Source: Marinobacterium arenosum (GTDB lineage Bacteria; Pseudomonadota; Gammaproteobacteria; Pseudomonadales; Balneatricaceae). Taken from it: a stretch of 64,000 nucleotides of DNA. The stretch is taken from positions 1-64,000 of the forward strand of contig NZ_JAILYN010000022.1 of the NCBI RefSeq assembly GCF_019795155.1, in the 5' to 3' direction. Of this stretch, positions 1 to 9,792 are shown one piece after another (within the stretch, counting starts at the first letter, position 1; the number at the start of each line of letters is the position of its first letter). The translations under genes were made by a program, and so were the position numbers. Under the pieces are notes generated by a model, which saw nothing but the letters and a program-made list of their open reading frames with translations, had not been told where the DNA came from and ran no database searches.

Positions 1-101
1 CGGGGCCTCATCTACAGGGCAGTCTTTTCGACTTCGCAGCCCGCCTGGCTCACCGGCTCCTTGCGATGGGCGGTAGCTAATCACCCATCAACGAGAGATA
101 C

Positions 102-460
102 AAGCAGCCCGCTCCGAGGGCGATCTATCCGGGCTACGTGAGTTCTGTCGCGGTCGGAGCCCGCGGCTACAGGGGCTGTTCTTCGTAGCAGCCCGCTCCG
201 AGGGCGATATACCTGGGCTACGTGAGTTCTGTCGCGGTCGGAGCCCGCTGCTACGAGGGGCTGAGCTTCGTAGCAGCACGCTCCGAGGGCGATCTATCCG
301 GGCTACGTGAGCCCTGTCGCGGTCGGAGCACGCTGCTACGGGGGCCGAGCTTCGTAGCAGCACGTTCCGAGGGCGATCTATCCGGGCAATGTGAGCCCTG
401 TCGCGGTCGGAGCCCGCTGCTACGAGGGGCTGAGCTTTGTAGCATCCCACTCTGTGGGCG
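102..460. repeat. Tandem REP-like palindromic repeat array (84-85 bp period)
   Basis: Four full units and one decayed unit follow one another with a period of 84-85 bp; the GTAGCAGC-type starts fall near 103, 186, 271, 355 and 440. Each unit begins with GTAGCAGC(C/A)CGCTCCGAG and ends with its approximate inverse CGGAGCCCGCTGCTAC, so each can fold into a long hairpin. The array is in the opposite orientation to the one at 58.4-58.7 kb and belongs to the same family. Apparent open reading frames through it are low-complexity translations of the repeat. Confidence 0.85.
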
Positions 461-858
461 ACAGCTATGGGCTTCATTGATCGATTCTGTAACTTTACCT
501 AAATATTGATTTGTCTAGATATTGCCGGTCGGACACTTGAAGCGGTAGTTAGGTCACTGATGCGGTCGCTATTTCTTTCCTGATGTAACAATGCAACGCT
601 TGTTTTGGCTTGTTCTCTGAATATATCTTTTGTATCTAATCTATTGATAATAAAAAACTTTATTTGAAGGTTGCGTGGCCGGAGTGGGCCGGTTCGATTT
701 AAAAAAAATTAAACAACTGATCCGGCTTTGTTGCACTTTGTTACATTAGCTTGCAGTAGGTTACCCACCTGCAATCGCCGCTTTGTTATGTTGAATAACT
801 ACGGAGCCTGGCTCCGCTGGAAGTTGCGTCACACAAAAAATATAAAAGGCGAACCTCA
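461..858. other. AT-rich upstream region of gtsA with candidate operators
   Basis: No gene is visible here. The stretch is clearly richer in A and T than its surroundings, as expected for a promoter region. Two symmetrical elements stand out: an inverted repeat with arms TTGCAG (751-756) and CTGCAA (769-774), and a short perfect hairpin CGGAGCC-T-GGCTCCG at 802-816 close to the gtsA start. Either could be a regulator site for the glucose transporter, but I cannot assign a regulator. No good match to the MalT box was found. Confidence 0.4.
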
Positions 859-2109
859 ATGAAAATGTTGAAAAGCTGTCTGACTGGTCTGGCTCTCTCT
901 GTTGCGGCGTCGGTTGCCCCGGCCGCCGAAGTTGAAGTGCTGCACTATCTCACCTCGAGCGGCGAAGCCGCCGCGATCGATGTTCTGAAAAAATACCTGA
1001 AAGGTGCCGGGCACAATTGGAAGGACTTTGCCGTGGCCGGCGGTGGTGGCGAGTCCGCCATGACGGTGCTGAAATCCCGTGCCATCTCCGGCAATCCGCC
1101 TGCGGCGGCACAGATCAAGGGGCTCGATATCCAGGAGTGGGGCGAGCTGGGTTTCCTGACCGACATGGACGCGATCGCCCGGGCCGGTAACTGGGACGAA
1201 CTGTTGCCGCCGGTGGTCAGCAAGGTGATGAAGTACGACGGCAAGTACGTGGCGGTGCCGGTCAACGTGCACCGGGTAAACTGGATCTGGGCCAACCCGG
1301 AGGTGTTTCGCAAGGCCGGCGTCGGCATCCCGACCACCTGGCAGCAGTTCCTCGAGGTGGCACCGAAGATCAAGGCCGCCGGCTTCGTACCGCTGGCCCA
1401 TGGCGGCCAGGCCTGGCAGGACGCCACCCTGTTCGAAGCGGTGGCGCTGGGCTTGGGCGGCGCCGAGTTCTATAACAAGGCGTTCGTCGAACACGATGAC
1501 GCGACCCTGCAGAGCGAGCAGATGGTCAAGGTGTTCGAAACCTTCAAGCAACTGGGCGACTATATCGACCCCAATGCCAGCGGTCGCGACTGGAACATCG
1601 CCACCTCGATGGTGATCAACGGCGAGGCGGCGATGCAGGTGATGGGCGACTGGGCCAAGGGCGAGTTTACCGCCGCCGGCCAGCAGCCCGGCGTCGACTA
1701 CGTCTGCCTGCCGGCACCGAATACCAGCGGTACCTTCACCTTCAATATCGACAGCTTCGCGATGTTCGAGCTGAATGACGAGCAGCGCGCCAAGGCGCAG
1801 CAGCACCTGGCCCGACTGGTGATGGAACCCTCCTTCCAGAAAACCTTCAACCTGAACAAGGGCTCCATCCCGGCCCGGCTGGGGATGGACCGTGCGCCGT
1901 TCGACAGTTGTGCCCACGCGTCGATGGACGCCTTCGTGGCCAGCGCCTCCAGCGGTACGCTGGTGCCCAGCTTCGCCCACGGCCTGGCGACCACCTCCCA
2001 GGTGCAGGGGGCGATCTTCGACGTGGTGACCAACTTCTTCAACAGCGACATGAGTGCTCAGGACGCTGTTGCCAAGCTGGCCCGCTCGGTGAAGGCTGCC
2101 CAGCTGTAA
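859..2109 (+). CDS. gtsA: Glucose/mannose ABC transporter, periplasmic substrate-binding protein GtsA
   Basis: The 416-residue product is a family 1 extracellular solute-binding protein that captures glucose in the periplasm for the GtsBCD importer. It begins with a Sec signal peptide (about residues 1-23, ending APAAEVEVL). The body carries stretches I recognise from Pseudomonas GtsA: the AVAGGGGESAMTVLK segment, AAAQIKG, the PVNVHRVNW segment near residue 135, and TNFF near the C-terminus. It is the first gene of gtsABCD, with the permeases following after a strong intercistronic hairpin. GtsA is known to bind glucose and mannose; specificity here is inferred from resemblance, and a maltodextrin-related substrate is possible given the lamB neighbour. 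Confidence 0.9.
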   Translation: MKMLKSCLTGLALSVAASVAPAAEVEVLHYLTSSGEAAAIDVLKKYLKGAGHNWKDFAVAGGGGESAMTVLKSRAISGNPPAAAQIKGLDIQEWGELGFLTDMDAIARAGNWDELLPPVVSKVMKYDGKYVAVPVNVHRVNWIWANPEVFRKAGVGIPTTWQQFLEVAPKIKAAGFVPLAHGGQAWQDATLFEAVALGLGGAEFYNKAFVEHDDATLQSEQMVKVFETFKQLGDYIDPNASGRDWNIATSMVINGEAAMQVMGDWAKGEFTAAGQQPGVDYVCLPAPNTSGTFTFNIDSFAMFELNDEQRAKAQQHLARLVMEPSFQKTFNLNKGSIPARLGMDRAPFDSCAHASMDAFVASASSGTLVPSFAHGLATTSQVQGAIFDVVTNFFNSDMSAQDAVAKLARSVKAAQL

Positions 2110-2114
2110 GTCCC

Positions 2115-2141
2115 GGCGGACCGGCGATCGGCCGGTCCGCC
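2115..2141 (+). promoter_or_regulatory. Intercistronic hairpin between gtsA and gtsB
   Basis: A perfect 10-bp stem GGCGGACCGG / CCGGTCCGCC with a 7-base loop lies directly after the gtsA stop. There is no T-tract, so it is more likely an mRNA-stabilising or processing hairpin than a full terminator. Such elements commonly raise binding-protein yield over the membrane subunits. Confidence 0.6.
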
Positions 2142-2166
2142 TCCCGTAATTCTACGGATCTCCGCT

Positions 2167-3102
2167 ATGAACAATATCGACGCTGTCCAGACTCTGTCTG
2201 AGGCAAAACGGGCGCCCCTTGCCCGAATTCAGGACCGGCTGGCCGACTGGCTGCCGAAACTGGTCCTCACCCCGACGCTGCTGGTGGTGCTGGTCTGCAT
2301 GTACGGCTACATCCTCTGGACCGGCCTGCTGTCGCTGACTAACTCGCGCTTGCTGCCGGTCTGGAACTTCATCGGCACCGGCCAGTACGACAGGCTGTTC
2401 GACAATGATCGCTGGCTGGTGGCGCTGAACAACCTGGTGCTGTTCGGCGGCCTGTTTATCCTGGTCTGCCTGGCGCTCGGCGTATTCCTGGCGATCCTGC
2501 TGGATCAGAAGATCCGCCAGGAGGGGGCGCTGCGCACCATCTACCTCTACCCGATGGCGATCTCCTTCATCGTCACCGGTACCGCCTGGAAATGGCTGCT
2601 GAATCCGTCGCTGGGGCTGGAGAAGCTGGTCCACAGCTGGGGCTTCGACAGCTTCAGCTTCGACTGGCTGGTCGATCCCGACCGGGTGGTGTTCTGCCTG
2701 GTGATCGCCGCGGTCTGGCAGTCGTCCGGCTTTGTCATGGCGATGTTCCTGGCCGGCCTGCGCGGCGTCGATCAGGAGATGGTCAAGGCCGCCCAGTTGG
2801 ACGGTGCCTCCATGCCGACCATCTACCGGCGGATTATCCTGCCGAGCCTGAAGCCGGTGTTCTTCAGCGCCTTCGTGATCCTGGCCCATATCGCGATCAA
2901 GAGCTTCGACCTGGTGGCGGCGCTGACCGGCGGCGGGCCGGGCTACAGCTCCGACCTGCCGGCCAACTTCATGTACACCCACGCGTTCACCCGGGCGCAG
3001 ATGGGCTTGGGCGCGGCCAGCGCGATGGTGATGCTGGGCGGCGTGCTGGCGATCCTGGTGCCGTACCTCTATTCGGAACTGCGAGGTAAGCGCAATGCTT
3101 GA
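2167..3102 (+). CDS. gtsB: Glucose/mannose ABC transporter permease GtsB (MalF-like)
   Basis: This 311-residue inner-membrane protein forms half of the channel of the Gts sugar importer. It shows about six hydrophobic segments, starting near residue 35 (TPTLLVVLVCMYGYILW). The cytoplasmic EAA loop that docks on the ATPase reads MVKAAQLDGASMPTIYRRI near residues 200-220. Its last eight bases overlap the start of the next permease gene, which indicates translational coupling. The ribosome-binding site is weak. It pairs with GtsC and with the ATPase at 3999-5120. Confidence 0.9.
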   Translation: MNNIDAVQTLSEAKRAPLARIQDRLADWLPKLVLTPTLLVVLVCMYGYILWTGLLSLTNSRLLPVWNFIGTGQYDRLFDNDRWLVALNNLVLFGGLFILVCLALGVFLAILLDQKIRQEGALRTIYLYPMAISFIVTGTAWKWLLNPSLGLEKLVHSWGFDSFSFDWLVDPDRVVFCLVIAAVWQSSGFVMAMFLAGLRGVDQEMVKAAQLDGASMPTIYRRIILPSLKPVFFSAFVILAHIAIKSFDLVAALTGGGPGYSSDLPANFMYTHAFTRAQMGLGAASAMVMLGGVLAILVPYLYSELRGKRNA

Positions 3103-3967
3103 TAATTCCCGGACCGCCAGCCAGCAGCTGCTGCGCTGGGGTATCTATGGCCTGCTGGCGCTGATGGCGCTGATCTACCTGATGCCGCTGTGGGTGATGC
3201 TGCTGACCTCGTTGAAGGATATCGAGGAGATCCGCAGCGGCACGCTGCTGTCGCTGCCGCAGGGGCTCAACTTCGACGCCTGGCAAAAGGCCTGGAGCAG
3301 CGCCTGCACCGGCGGTACCTGCGAGGGGATCTCGCCGTACCTGGCCAACTCCTTCCTGATCGTGATCCCGGCGGTGGCGATCTCCACCCTGGTCGGCGCG
3401 CTGAACGGCTATGTGGTGGCGATGTGGCGTTTTCGCGGCAGCGAGCTGTTCTTCGGCCTGCTGCTGGTGGGCTGCTTCATCCCGTTCCAGGTGGTGTTGC
3501 TGCCGATGGCCCGCACCCTCAGCTTCCTGGGGCTGGCCAATACCACCACCGGTCTGGTGCTGGTGCATGTGGTGTACGGCATCGCCTTCACCACGCTGTT
3601 CTTCCGCAACTTCTATGTCGGCCTGCCGCGGGAGCTGATCAGTGCCGCCCGGCTGGATGGCGCCGGCTTCTTCACCATATTCCGGCGGATCATCCTGCCG
3701 CTGTCGACACCGATCATCGTGGTCACCGTGATCTGGCAGTTCACCCAGATCTGGAACGACTTCCTGTTCGGGGTGGTGTTCTCTGGCAGCGATACCCAGC
3801 CGGTGACGGTGGCGCTGAACAACCTGGTGAACACCAGTTTCGGCGGCAAGCAGTACAACGTGGATATGGCGGCGGCACTGATCGCGGCGTTGCCGACGCT
3901 GCTCGTCTATGTGCTGGCCGGCAAGTATTTCGTGCGTGGTCTGACCGCCGGCGCGGTTAAAGGCTGA
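3095..3967 (+). CDS. gtsC: Glucose/mannose ABC transporter permease GtsC (MalG-like)
   Basis: The 290-residue product is the second membrane subunit of the Gts importer. A first membrane segment lies at about residues 14-36, five further hydrophobic segments follow, and the EAA motif reads ELISAARLDGAGFFTIFRRI near residues 180-200. The C-terminus AGAVKG is typical of MalG-type permeases. The start codon overlaps the end of gtsB, and the ATPase gene begins 31 bp downstream. Confidence 0.9.
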   Translation: MLDNSRTASQQLLRWGIYGLLALMALIYLMPLWVMLLTSLKDIEEIRSGTLLSLPQGLNFDAWQKAWSSACTGGTCEGISPYLANSFLIVIPAVAISTLVGALNGYVVAMWRFRGSELFFGLLLVGCFIPFQVVLLPMARTLSFLGLANTTTGLVLVHVVYGIAFTTLFFRNFYVGLPRELISAARLDGAGFFTIFRRIILPLSTPIIVVTVIWQFTQIWNDFLFGVVFSGSDTQPVTVALNNLVNTSFGGKQYNVDMAAALIAALPTLLVYVLAGKYFVRGLTAGAVKG

Positions 3968-3998
3968 GGCTGAAAAAGAATAATTAGAGGAAATCGAC

Positions 3999-5120
3999 AT
4001 GGCTGCTTTAACCATCGACAACGTACAGAAGCGCTACGGCCAGACCGAAGTATTGAAGGGGATCGATATCGCCATCGACAAGGGCGAGTTCCTGATCCTG
4101 GTGGGCCCGTCCGGCTGTGGCAAGTCCACCCTGATGAACAGCATCGCCGGGTTGGAGGAGGTCAGCGACGGCCGCATTCTGATCGGCGATCAGGATGTCA
4201 CCCGGGCCTCGCCGAAGGACCGCGACATCGCCATGGTGTTCCAGTCCTACGCCCTGTATCCGAACATGACGGTGCGCCAGAACATCGCCTTCGGCCTGGA
4301 GATCCGCAAGGTGCCCAAGGCCGAGCGCGAGGCCGAGGTAAAGCGGGTGGCGCAGATGCTGCAGATCGAGCACCTGCTGGAGCGCAAACCCTCGCAGCTG
4401 TCCGGCGGCCAGCGTCAGCGGGTGGCGATGGGGCGCGCCTTGGCCCGCCGGCCGCGGCTGTACCTGTTCGACGAACCGCTCTCCAACCTGGACGCCAAAT
4501 TGCGGGTCGAGATGCGCACCGAGATCAAGAAGCTGCACCAGCGGCTCGGCACCACCATCGTCTACGTCACCCACGACCAGATCGAGGCGATGACCCTGGC
4601 CGACCGGATCGCGGTGATGCGCGATGGCGAGCTGCTGCAGCTGGCCACGCCGCAGGAGATCTACGACAACCCGGCCAACCAGTTCGTCGCCGGCTTCATG
4701 GGCTCGCCGGCGATGAACTTCATCCCCTGTCAGCTGGCGCAGGGCGATACCGGTATCGGGGTGCAGCTGGAAGACGGCAACGGCCAACCGGTCTGGCTGC
4801 CGCTGCCCGATGGCGGTGCCGGCCTGCAGCAGGCGCAGCTGGGCAAGACCGTCACCCTCGGGCTGCGGCCGGAGATGATCACCGAACCACAGCCGCACAA
4901 GGCGGGCCAGCCGCTGGTCCGTGAAGTGGCTATCCGGGTCGATGTCACCGAGCCGACCGGTGCCGACACCATGGTGCTGACCGAGCTGTCCGGCGTCGAG
5001 GTCAACTGCCGGGTCAATCCGCGCTATCCGCTGGCGACCGGTCAGCTGGCGTCGCTGATGTTCGATATGAGCAAGGCGGTGCTGTTCGATCCCATTACCG
5101 AGGCGCGCTTGGACAACTAG
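3999..5120 (+). CDS. gtsD: Sugar ABC transporter ATP-binding protein (GtsD/MalK/UgpC type)
   Basis: This 373-residue ATPase powers the Gts importer from the cytoplasmic face. Walker A is GPSGCGKST near residues 37-45, the Q-loop follows as [12 protein letters not shown], the signature is [15 protein letters not shown] near residue 134, and Walker B is [12 protein letters not shown]. The C-terminal third is a TOBE/regulatory domain with the RPEMI motif. An AGAGGA ribosome-binding site precedes the start. A second, separate MalK-type ATPase lies at 16954-18066 and probably serves MalEFG, although ATPases of this family can sometimes be shared between transporters. Confidence 0.88.
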   Translation: MAALTIDNVQKRYGQTEVLKGIDIAIDKGEFLILVGPSGCGKSTLMNSIAGLEEVSDGRILIGDQDVTRASPKDRDIAMVFQSYALYPNMTVRQNIAFGLEIRKVPKAEREAEVKRVAQMLQIEHLLERKPSQLSGGQRQRVAMGRALARRPRLYLFDEPLSNLDAKLRVEMRTEIKKLHQRLGTTIVYVTHDQIEAMTLADRIAVMRDGELLQLATPQEIYDNPANQFVAGFMGSPAMNFIPCQLAQGDTGIGVQLEDGNGQPVWLPLPDGGAGLQQAQLGKTVTLGLRPEMITEPQPHKAGQPLVREVAIRVDVTEPTGADTMVLTELSGVEVNCRVNPRYPLATGQLASLMFDMSKAVLFDPITEARLDN

Positions 5121-5127
5121 GGTTTCA

Positions 5128-5151
5128 GCCGGCCCGTTGTTGCGGGCCGGC
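5128..5151 (+). terminator. Hairpin after gtsD, possible weak terminator
   Basis: A perfect 9-bp stem GCCGGCCCG / CGGGCCGGC with loop TTGTTG sits eight bases after the gtsD stop. Only a short T-run (GGTTT) follows about five bases later, so it may attenuate rather than fully stop transcription into lamB. Confidence 0.5.
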
Positions 5152-5160
5152 CAGCGGTTT

Positions 5161-5170
5161 CCTCCTCTCC
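5161..5170 (-). promoter_or_regulatory. Candidate MalT box (minus orientation) upstream of lamB
   Basis: On the minus strand this reads GGAGAGGAGG, one mismatch from the classical MalT box GGGGA(T/G)GAGG. It lies in the 316-bp gtsD-lamB gap together with a perfect box at 5277-5286. It is an inference from sequence only. Confidence 0.4.
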
Positions 5171-5276
5171 CTGATCTGTGTATGCGGCGGTGCTGCAGGG
5201 TTGCGGTCGTCCGCACGGTGAGGCGAGGGCGGTTGTTCCTCCCGGTACGCCGTCAATCTACGCCTTCAAAAAGAGG

Positions 5277-5290
5277 GGGGAGGAGGATGT
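5277..5290 (+). promoter_or_regulatory. Candidate MalT box upstream of lamB
   Basis: The bases GGGGAGGAGG at 5277-5286 match the MalT consensus GGGGA(T/G)GAGG exactly. The overlapping GGAGGATGT at 5282-5290 also occurs upstream of malE and upstream of the glucosidase-malK operon. A MalT gene is present at 20050-22806. The distance to the lamB start (about 150 bp) fits an activator site. Confidence 0.6.
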
Positions 5291-5400
5291 TTTGCAACAC
5301 CCTGCAAGCGACTATCCATATCGAGCCGCCGGGCTCGTTGGACAGATGAAAGCGTGGTGGGCTGGCCGTTCAGGCGCGTACCGGCCGCCGCGGAACTTGA

Positions 5401-6678
<1,278 letters not shown>

Positions 6679-6735
6679 AGGTCTTCATCAACGTTTCGCT
6701 CAGCCAGCCTGGATGGGTTGGCTAATCCCTTCGTT

Positions 6736-6767
6736 CCTCTGTGGCTTCCCGGCCACAGGGGCTTTTT
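6736..6767 (+). terminator. Attenuator/terminator-like hairpin between lamB and malM
   Basis: A 9-bp stem CCTCTGTGG / CCACAGGGG with one G-U-type mismatch is followed by CTTTTTG. It ends about 20 bases before the malM start, so it should reduce rather than abolish malM expression from the lamB promoter. Confidence 0.6.
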
Positions 6768-6788
6768 GCCTTCTGGGAGGCCCAGATT

Positions 6789-7721
6789 ATGAACAAGCTG
6801 ATCAACATTGCCACGCTGAGCCTGGCGGCGGCGCTGACCACCGGCTGCATCGGCGGCATGTCGACCACCACCGGCGCGGCCGGTAAGGCGCCGTTGGCGG
6901 CAACGGTGCCGGCGGACCGGGCCAGCTGCTGCGATTCGCTGGCGGCCCTGCCGTACCAGCCATTGAGCGCCGATTTCAACGGCGAGATTCTGCTCGACGA
7001 ACATTCGCCGGTTTACGCGTTCGAGGACGGGCGCAGTTTCTTCGCCGCCTTCCAGCTGCCGGACGCGGGCAGCAATACCCGCATCGAACTGCGCAGCCTG
7101 GTGGAAAAGGGTGCGCTGTTCCAGCCCAGCGTACTGCTGCTGGACAGCCGCTTCCGGCCGGTACGGGCGTTCGACAGCGCCGCTTTCCCCTATCAGCCGG
7201 CCCAGATGCTGACCCCTGACAGCCTGTATGGCGAGATCAGCCTGCGTCAGAGCTACGCCGGTCATCCGGATAACGAAAGGTACCTGATCATCTACTCCAG
7301 CCGTGAACAGCAGCAGGGCGAAACCCAGCTGCTGCACCCGGCCAAGGCCTATGCCAAGGCGAAGGGCAATGAGCCGCCCAATGTGCCCGATCCGATCGCC
7401 CGGCACAGTGCCGGTGGCCGCCTGCAGCTGAAGGTGGTGGCCGGTCGCACGCAGTCGTTGGGTGAAACCCTGCTCAAGCCGTTGATCGGTGATGCGCCAG
7501 CACCGGCTGTCGCGGCACCGGTGGCCAATACACCGGCGGCGCTATCGGAAGAGCCGACCGAGCCGGCATTGCCGGAGACCGAAGCCTACTACCGTGCGGC
7601 GATCGACCGGGCCTTGCAGGCCAACGATCTGGACCGGGCATTGCGTCTTGCCGAAGAGGCGCGCCGGGTTGGTGCCACGCAGGTGCGCGACTACCTGCTG
7701 CAGAAGCTGCAGGTGAAATAG
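6789..7721 (+). CDS. malM: MalM-like maltose-operon periplasmic lipoprotein
   Basis: The 310-residue product resembles MalM, the periplasmic protein encoded after lamB in enteric mal operons, whose exact role remains unclear. The ATG at 6789 is chosen because GGGAGG lies nine bases upstream and the protein then starts with an export signal. Its signal ends LTTGC, a slightly atypical lipobox, so a lipid-anchored form is likely. A middle beta-rich domain is followed by a Pro/Ala-rich linker (about residues 235-260) and a helical tail AYYRAAIDRAL with a TPR-like look. Position after lamB supports the call. Confidence 0.75.
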   Translation: MNKLINIATLSLAAALTTGCIGGMSTTTGAAGKAPLAATVPADRASCCDSLAALPYQPLSADFNGEILLDEHSPVYAFEDGRSFFAAFQLPDAGSNTRIELRSLVEKGALFQPSVLLLDSRFRPVRAFDSAAFPYQPAQMLTPDSLYGEISLRQSYAGHPDNERYLIIYSSREQQQGETQLLHPAKAYAKAKGNEPPNVPDPIARHSAGGRLQLKVVAGRTQSLGETLLKPLIGDAPAPAVAAPVANTPAALSEEPTEPALPETEAYYRAAIDRALQANDLDRALRLAEEARRVGATQVRDYLLQKLQVK

Positions 7722-7785
7722 CGTTTTTGATACTCAGGCCGGTAGCGGCACAAGTTGTTAATTGACCCATAGCAAGGAGGTGGGG

Positions 7786-8685
7786 ATGAGTGATCAACCG
7801 AAAGTGATGCAGCTGGGCGGTGTTTCCTGGAACACCATGGTCTATCTGGAGCGCTGGCCGGAGTCGCCGCAGGGCTCCGGCCCGGCGTCCGGCTGGCAGC
7901 AGGCGCTGGGCAGTACCGGCGCCGGCAAGGCGCTGAACCTGCAGCGGCTCGGTTTCGAGGTGCACCTGCACAGCCTGCTGGGCAGCGATAGCGCGGCGAA
8001 GCAGATATGCGACCAGCTGTTGCAGGCCGGTATCCACTGCCACTGGCAGCAATACCGGGGCGCCAGCGAGCAACACCTGAACCTGATGCTGCCAGGCGGC
8101 GAGCGTCGTTCGATCTTTCTGGAGCAGGAGCCGGATTTCGGCGAGGTCGACATCGCATCGCTGGCGCCGGTCTGGGCGGCGTGCGACTACCACTGGGTCA
8201 ATATCAAGCCCTACTGCCGCCGGTTGCTGCCGGCGCTGCAGGCGTTCGGCAAGCCGATCTGGTGCGACCTGCACGACTACGATAGCGGTAACCCCTATCA
8301 CCAGCCGTTTATCGACGCGGCCGACTACCTGATGGCCAGCGCCGAGAACCTGGCCGACTGCGACCGCTTCATGCAGCAGCAGATAGAGGCCGGTAAGCGG
8401 TTGGTGATCGTCACCGACGGCGGCGCCGGGCTCAGGGCGATGGACGCACAGGGGCAGCGATACCATGTCGAGCCGGCACCCGGTATCGAGCTGGTCGACA
8501 GCAACGGCGCCGGCGACGCCTTCAGTGCCGGTCTGCTGTGGGGCTGGCACCAGCGCCGCCCGTTGCTGGAATGCCTGCAGCTGGGGGCCTGTGCCGGTGC
8601 GCTCTGTGTCACCAGTCGGTCGTTGGCGTCCGAGCAGCTGGATATCGAAACACTGCGCGACTGGCATCGGCGTTATTACGCCTAG
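7786..8685 (+). CDS. PfkB-family carbohydrate kinase, substrate unknown
   Basis: This 299-residue cytoplasmic enzyme belongs to the ribokinase/PfkB family, which phosphorylates sugars or nucleosides. The C-terminal signature DSNGAGDAFSAGLLWG (about residues 235-250) contains the catalytic Asp and the anion hole. The N-terminal STGAGKALNLQRLG corresponds to the first family signature. A very good AAGGAGGT ribosome-binding site precedes the ATG. It follows malM on the same strand, so a sugar entering through LamB is a plausible substrate, but nothing in the sequence identifies it. Confidence 0.8.
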   Translation: MSDQPKVMQLGGVSWNTMVYLERWPESPQGSGPASGWQQALGSTGAGKALNLQRLGFEVHLHSLLGSDSAAKQICDQLLQAGIHCHWQQYRGASEQHLNLMLPGGERRSIFLEQEPDFGEVDIASLAPVWAACDYHWVNIKPYCRRLLPALQAFGKPIWCDLHDYDSGNPYHQPFIDAADYLMASAENLADCDRFMQQQIEAGKRLVIVTDGGAGLRAMDAQGQRYHVEPAPGIELVDSNGAGDAFSAGLLWGWHQRRPLLECLQLGACAGALCVTSRSLASEQLDIETLRDWHRRYYA

Positions 8686-9130
8686 TAGCCCAGGCCTCGA
8701 ACCTGGCGTGGACCGGCAATCCGGCGATCCGGCAATCCGGCGATTGAGCGCCGGCAACTGTTGTTATCTGGTACCGTTCGGCAGGCCACCGGTCGCCGCT
8801 GAAGCGCCTCCAACAAGGGAGGGCTTCCGTTGTGGGAGAGGCTTTAGCCGTGATTTTTTGTAGCAAGAGAGATTCAGGTCATACCTGGTCGCTCGCAGAG
8901 CGAGCTGCTACCAATAATCCCTTTCGTCTGCTATGCCGCGCCATAGTGTAGGTAGGAAGTTCCGTAGCAGAACGCTCCGCGCGCAACCTTTGCCTGGCCG
9001 GTAGTAACTCTGTCGCCCACGGAGTGGGCTGCTGCGGAGACCTTGGTCAACCAGCCGCGATATTGGTGCTTAGCTAAACGAAAGGGCGGTTGGCTAGCCG
9101 TGCCGTCCGCCCTTTGTGCGGTTCTGCGTA
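8686..9130. other. Intergenic region with degenerate REP elements and a 16-bp duplication
   Basis: No gene is visible. A perfect 16-bp tandem duplication CCGGCAATCCGGCGAT spans 8713-8744. REP-like palindromes follow at 8887-8912 (GGTCGCTCGCAGAGCGAGC), 8962-8986 (CCGTAGCAGAACGCTCCG) and 9009-9038 (TGTCGCCCACGGAGTGGGC), all of the GTAGCAGC...GCTCCG family. Confidence 0.65.
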
Positions 9131-9418
9131 TCAGTAGCGCGGTACATAATCGCCCTGGTACTGATGACGGTAGGGCTCGCCCCCGTTCGCCTGGCGATAG
9201 TAGTTGCGGTAGCCCGGTTCGAAGCTGGGGCCCCGCATCGAGCCGGCCGATGCCGGCAGCCCCTGGTCGGGCAGATAGGCCGGCGCCGCTGACTTCTGGC
9301 GCTGTTCAAGCGGATAGTTCTGGTAGAAGGGTTCGGTGATTGCGGCGGCCTGTGCGCTGGCCGCGATCACCAACGTCCCGGTCAATACTGCTCCACCGAT
9401 CAGTTGAGTCATGGACAT
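9131..9418 (-). CDS. Small secreted protein rich in Tyr, Gln and Pro, function unknown
   Basis: The 95-residue product has a clear Sec signal peptide (about residues 1-25, hydrophobic LIGGAVLTGTLVIAASAQA). The mature part of about 70 residues is rich in Tyr, Pro, Gln and Arg (YRNYYRQANGG, YRHQYQGDYVPRY). The ATG at 9418 is six bases after an AGGAGG ribosome-binding site; a TTG two codons upstream is too close to that site. I recognise no family. It diverges from malE across a 374-bp gap, so it could share regulatory DNA with the maltose operon. Good translation signals make it a likely real gene. Confidence 0.65.
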   Translation of the reverse strand: MSMTQLIGGAVLTGTLVIAASAQAAAITEPFYQNYPLEQRQKSAAPAYLPDQGLPASAGSMRGPSFEPGYRNYYRQANGGEPYRHQYQGDYVPRY

Positions 9419-9628
9419 GGTCAACCTCCTCTGTGGTCAGGGGCGCAAACGGGCCACTCGCCCGGCTGCGCTCAGCAGGTTAGACAGCAGCCGCCGTCAA
9501 TTACTCCCTCTCAATTCCGCCACGCCGAAACTTCATCCCTCGCCGTATATCGTACGTTGGGTGGTGATCGTGGGATAATGGCGGCTATGCAGGGCGCCAT
9601 TGAACAGGCGGATTTTTCAGGCGGCGCA

Positions 9629-9682
9629 GGGGAGGACTACGCCCCCGCCGCTACGCCCTGATTACTAACGACAGGGAGGATG
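9629..9682 (+). promoter_or_regulatory. Candidate MalT boxes upstream of malE
   Basis: Two direct imperfect MalT boxes occur: GGGGAGGACT at 9629-9638 and AGGGAGGATG at 9673-9682, each containing the core GGAGGA and eight of ten consensus bases. The second is part of the 9-mer GGAGGATGT shared with the lamB and glucosidase-malK upstream regions. They lie 110-165 bp before malE. The rest of the 9419-9792 gap shows no gene. Confidence 0.5.
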
Positions 9683-9792
9683 TGGGGCTGTTTCCAATGC
9701 CGGAGTATGGGTAGCGTTCGCCGACCCGGATCTTAGCGGCGGCGCACAGTCCGAAAGCAAAAAAATAAAAATCTGTATCGAGGATATACGGC

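Noticed and set aside
88-509. Several open frames of 60-130 codons on both strands
   Set aside because: They are translations of the tandem palindromic repeat; the same residue patterns recur every 28 codons and no ribosome-binding site is present.
9404-9661. 85-codon plus-strand frame upstream of malE
   Set aside because: It begins within the antisense of the small exported protein, lacks a ribosome-binding site and overlaps the putative MalT boxes.
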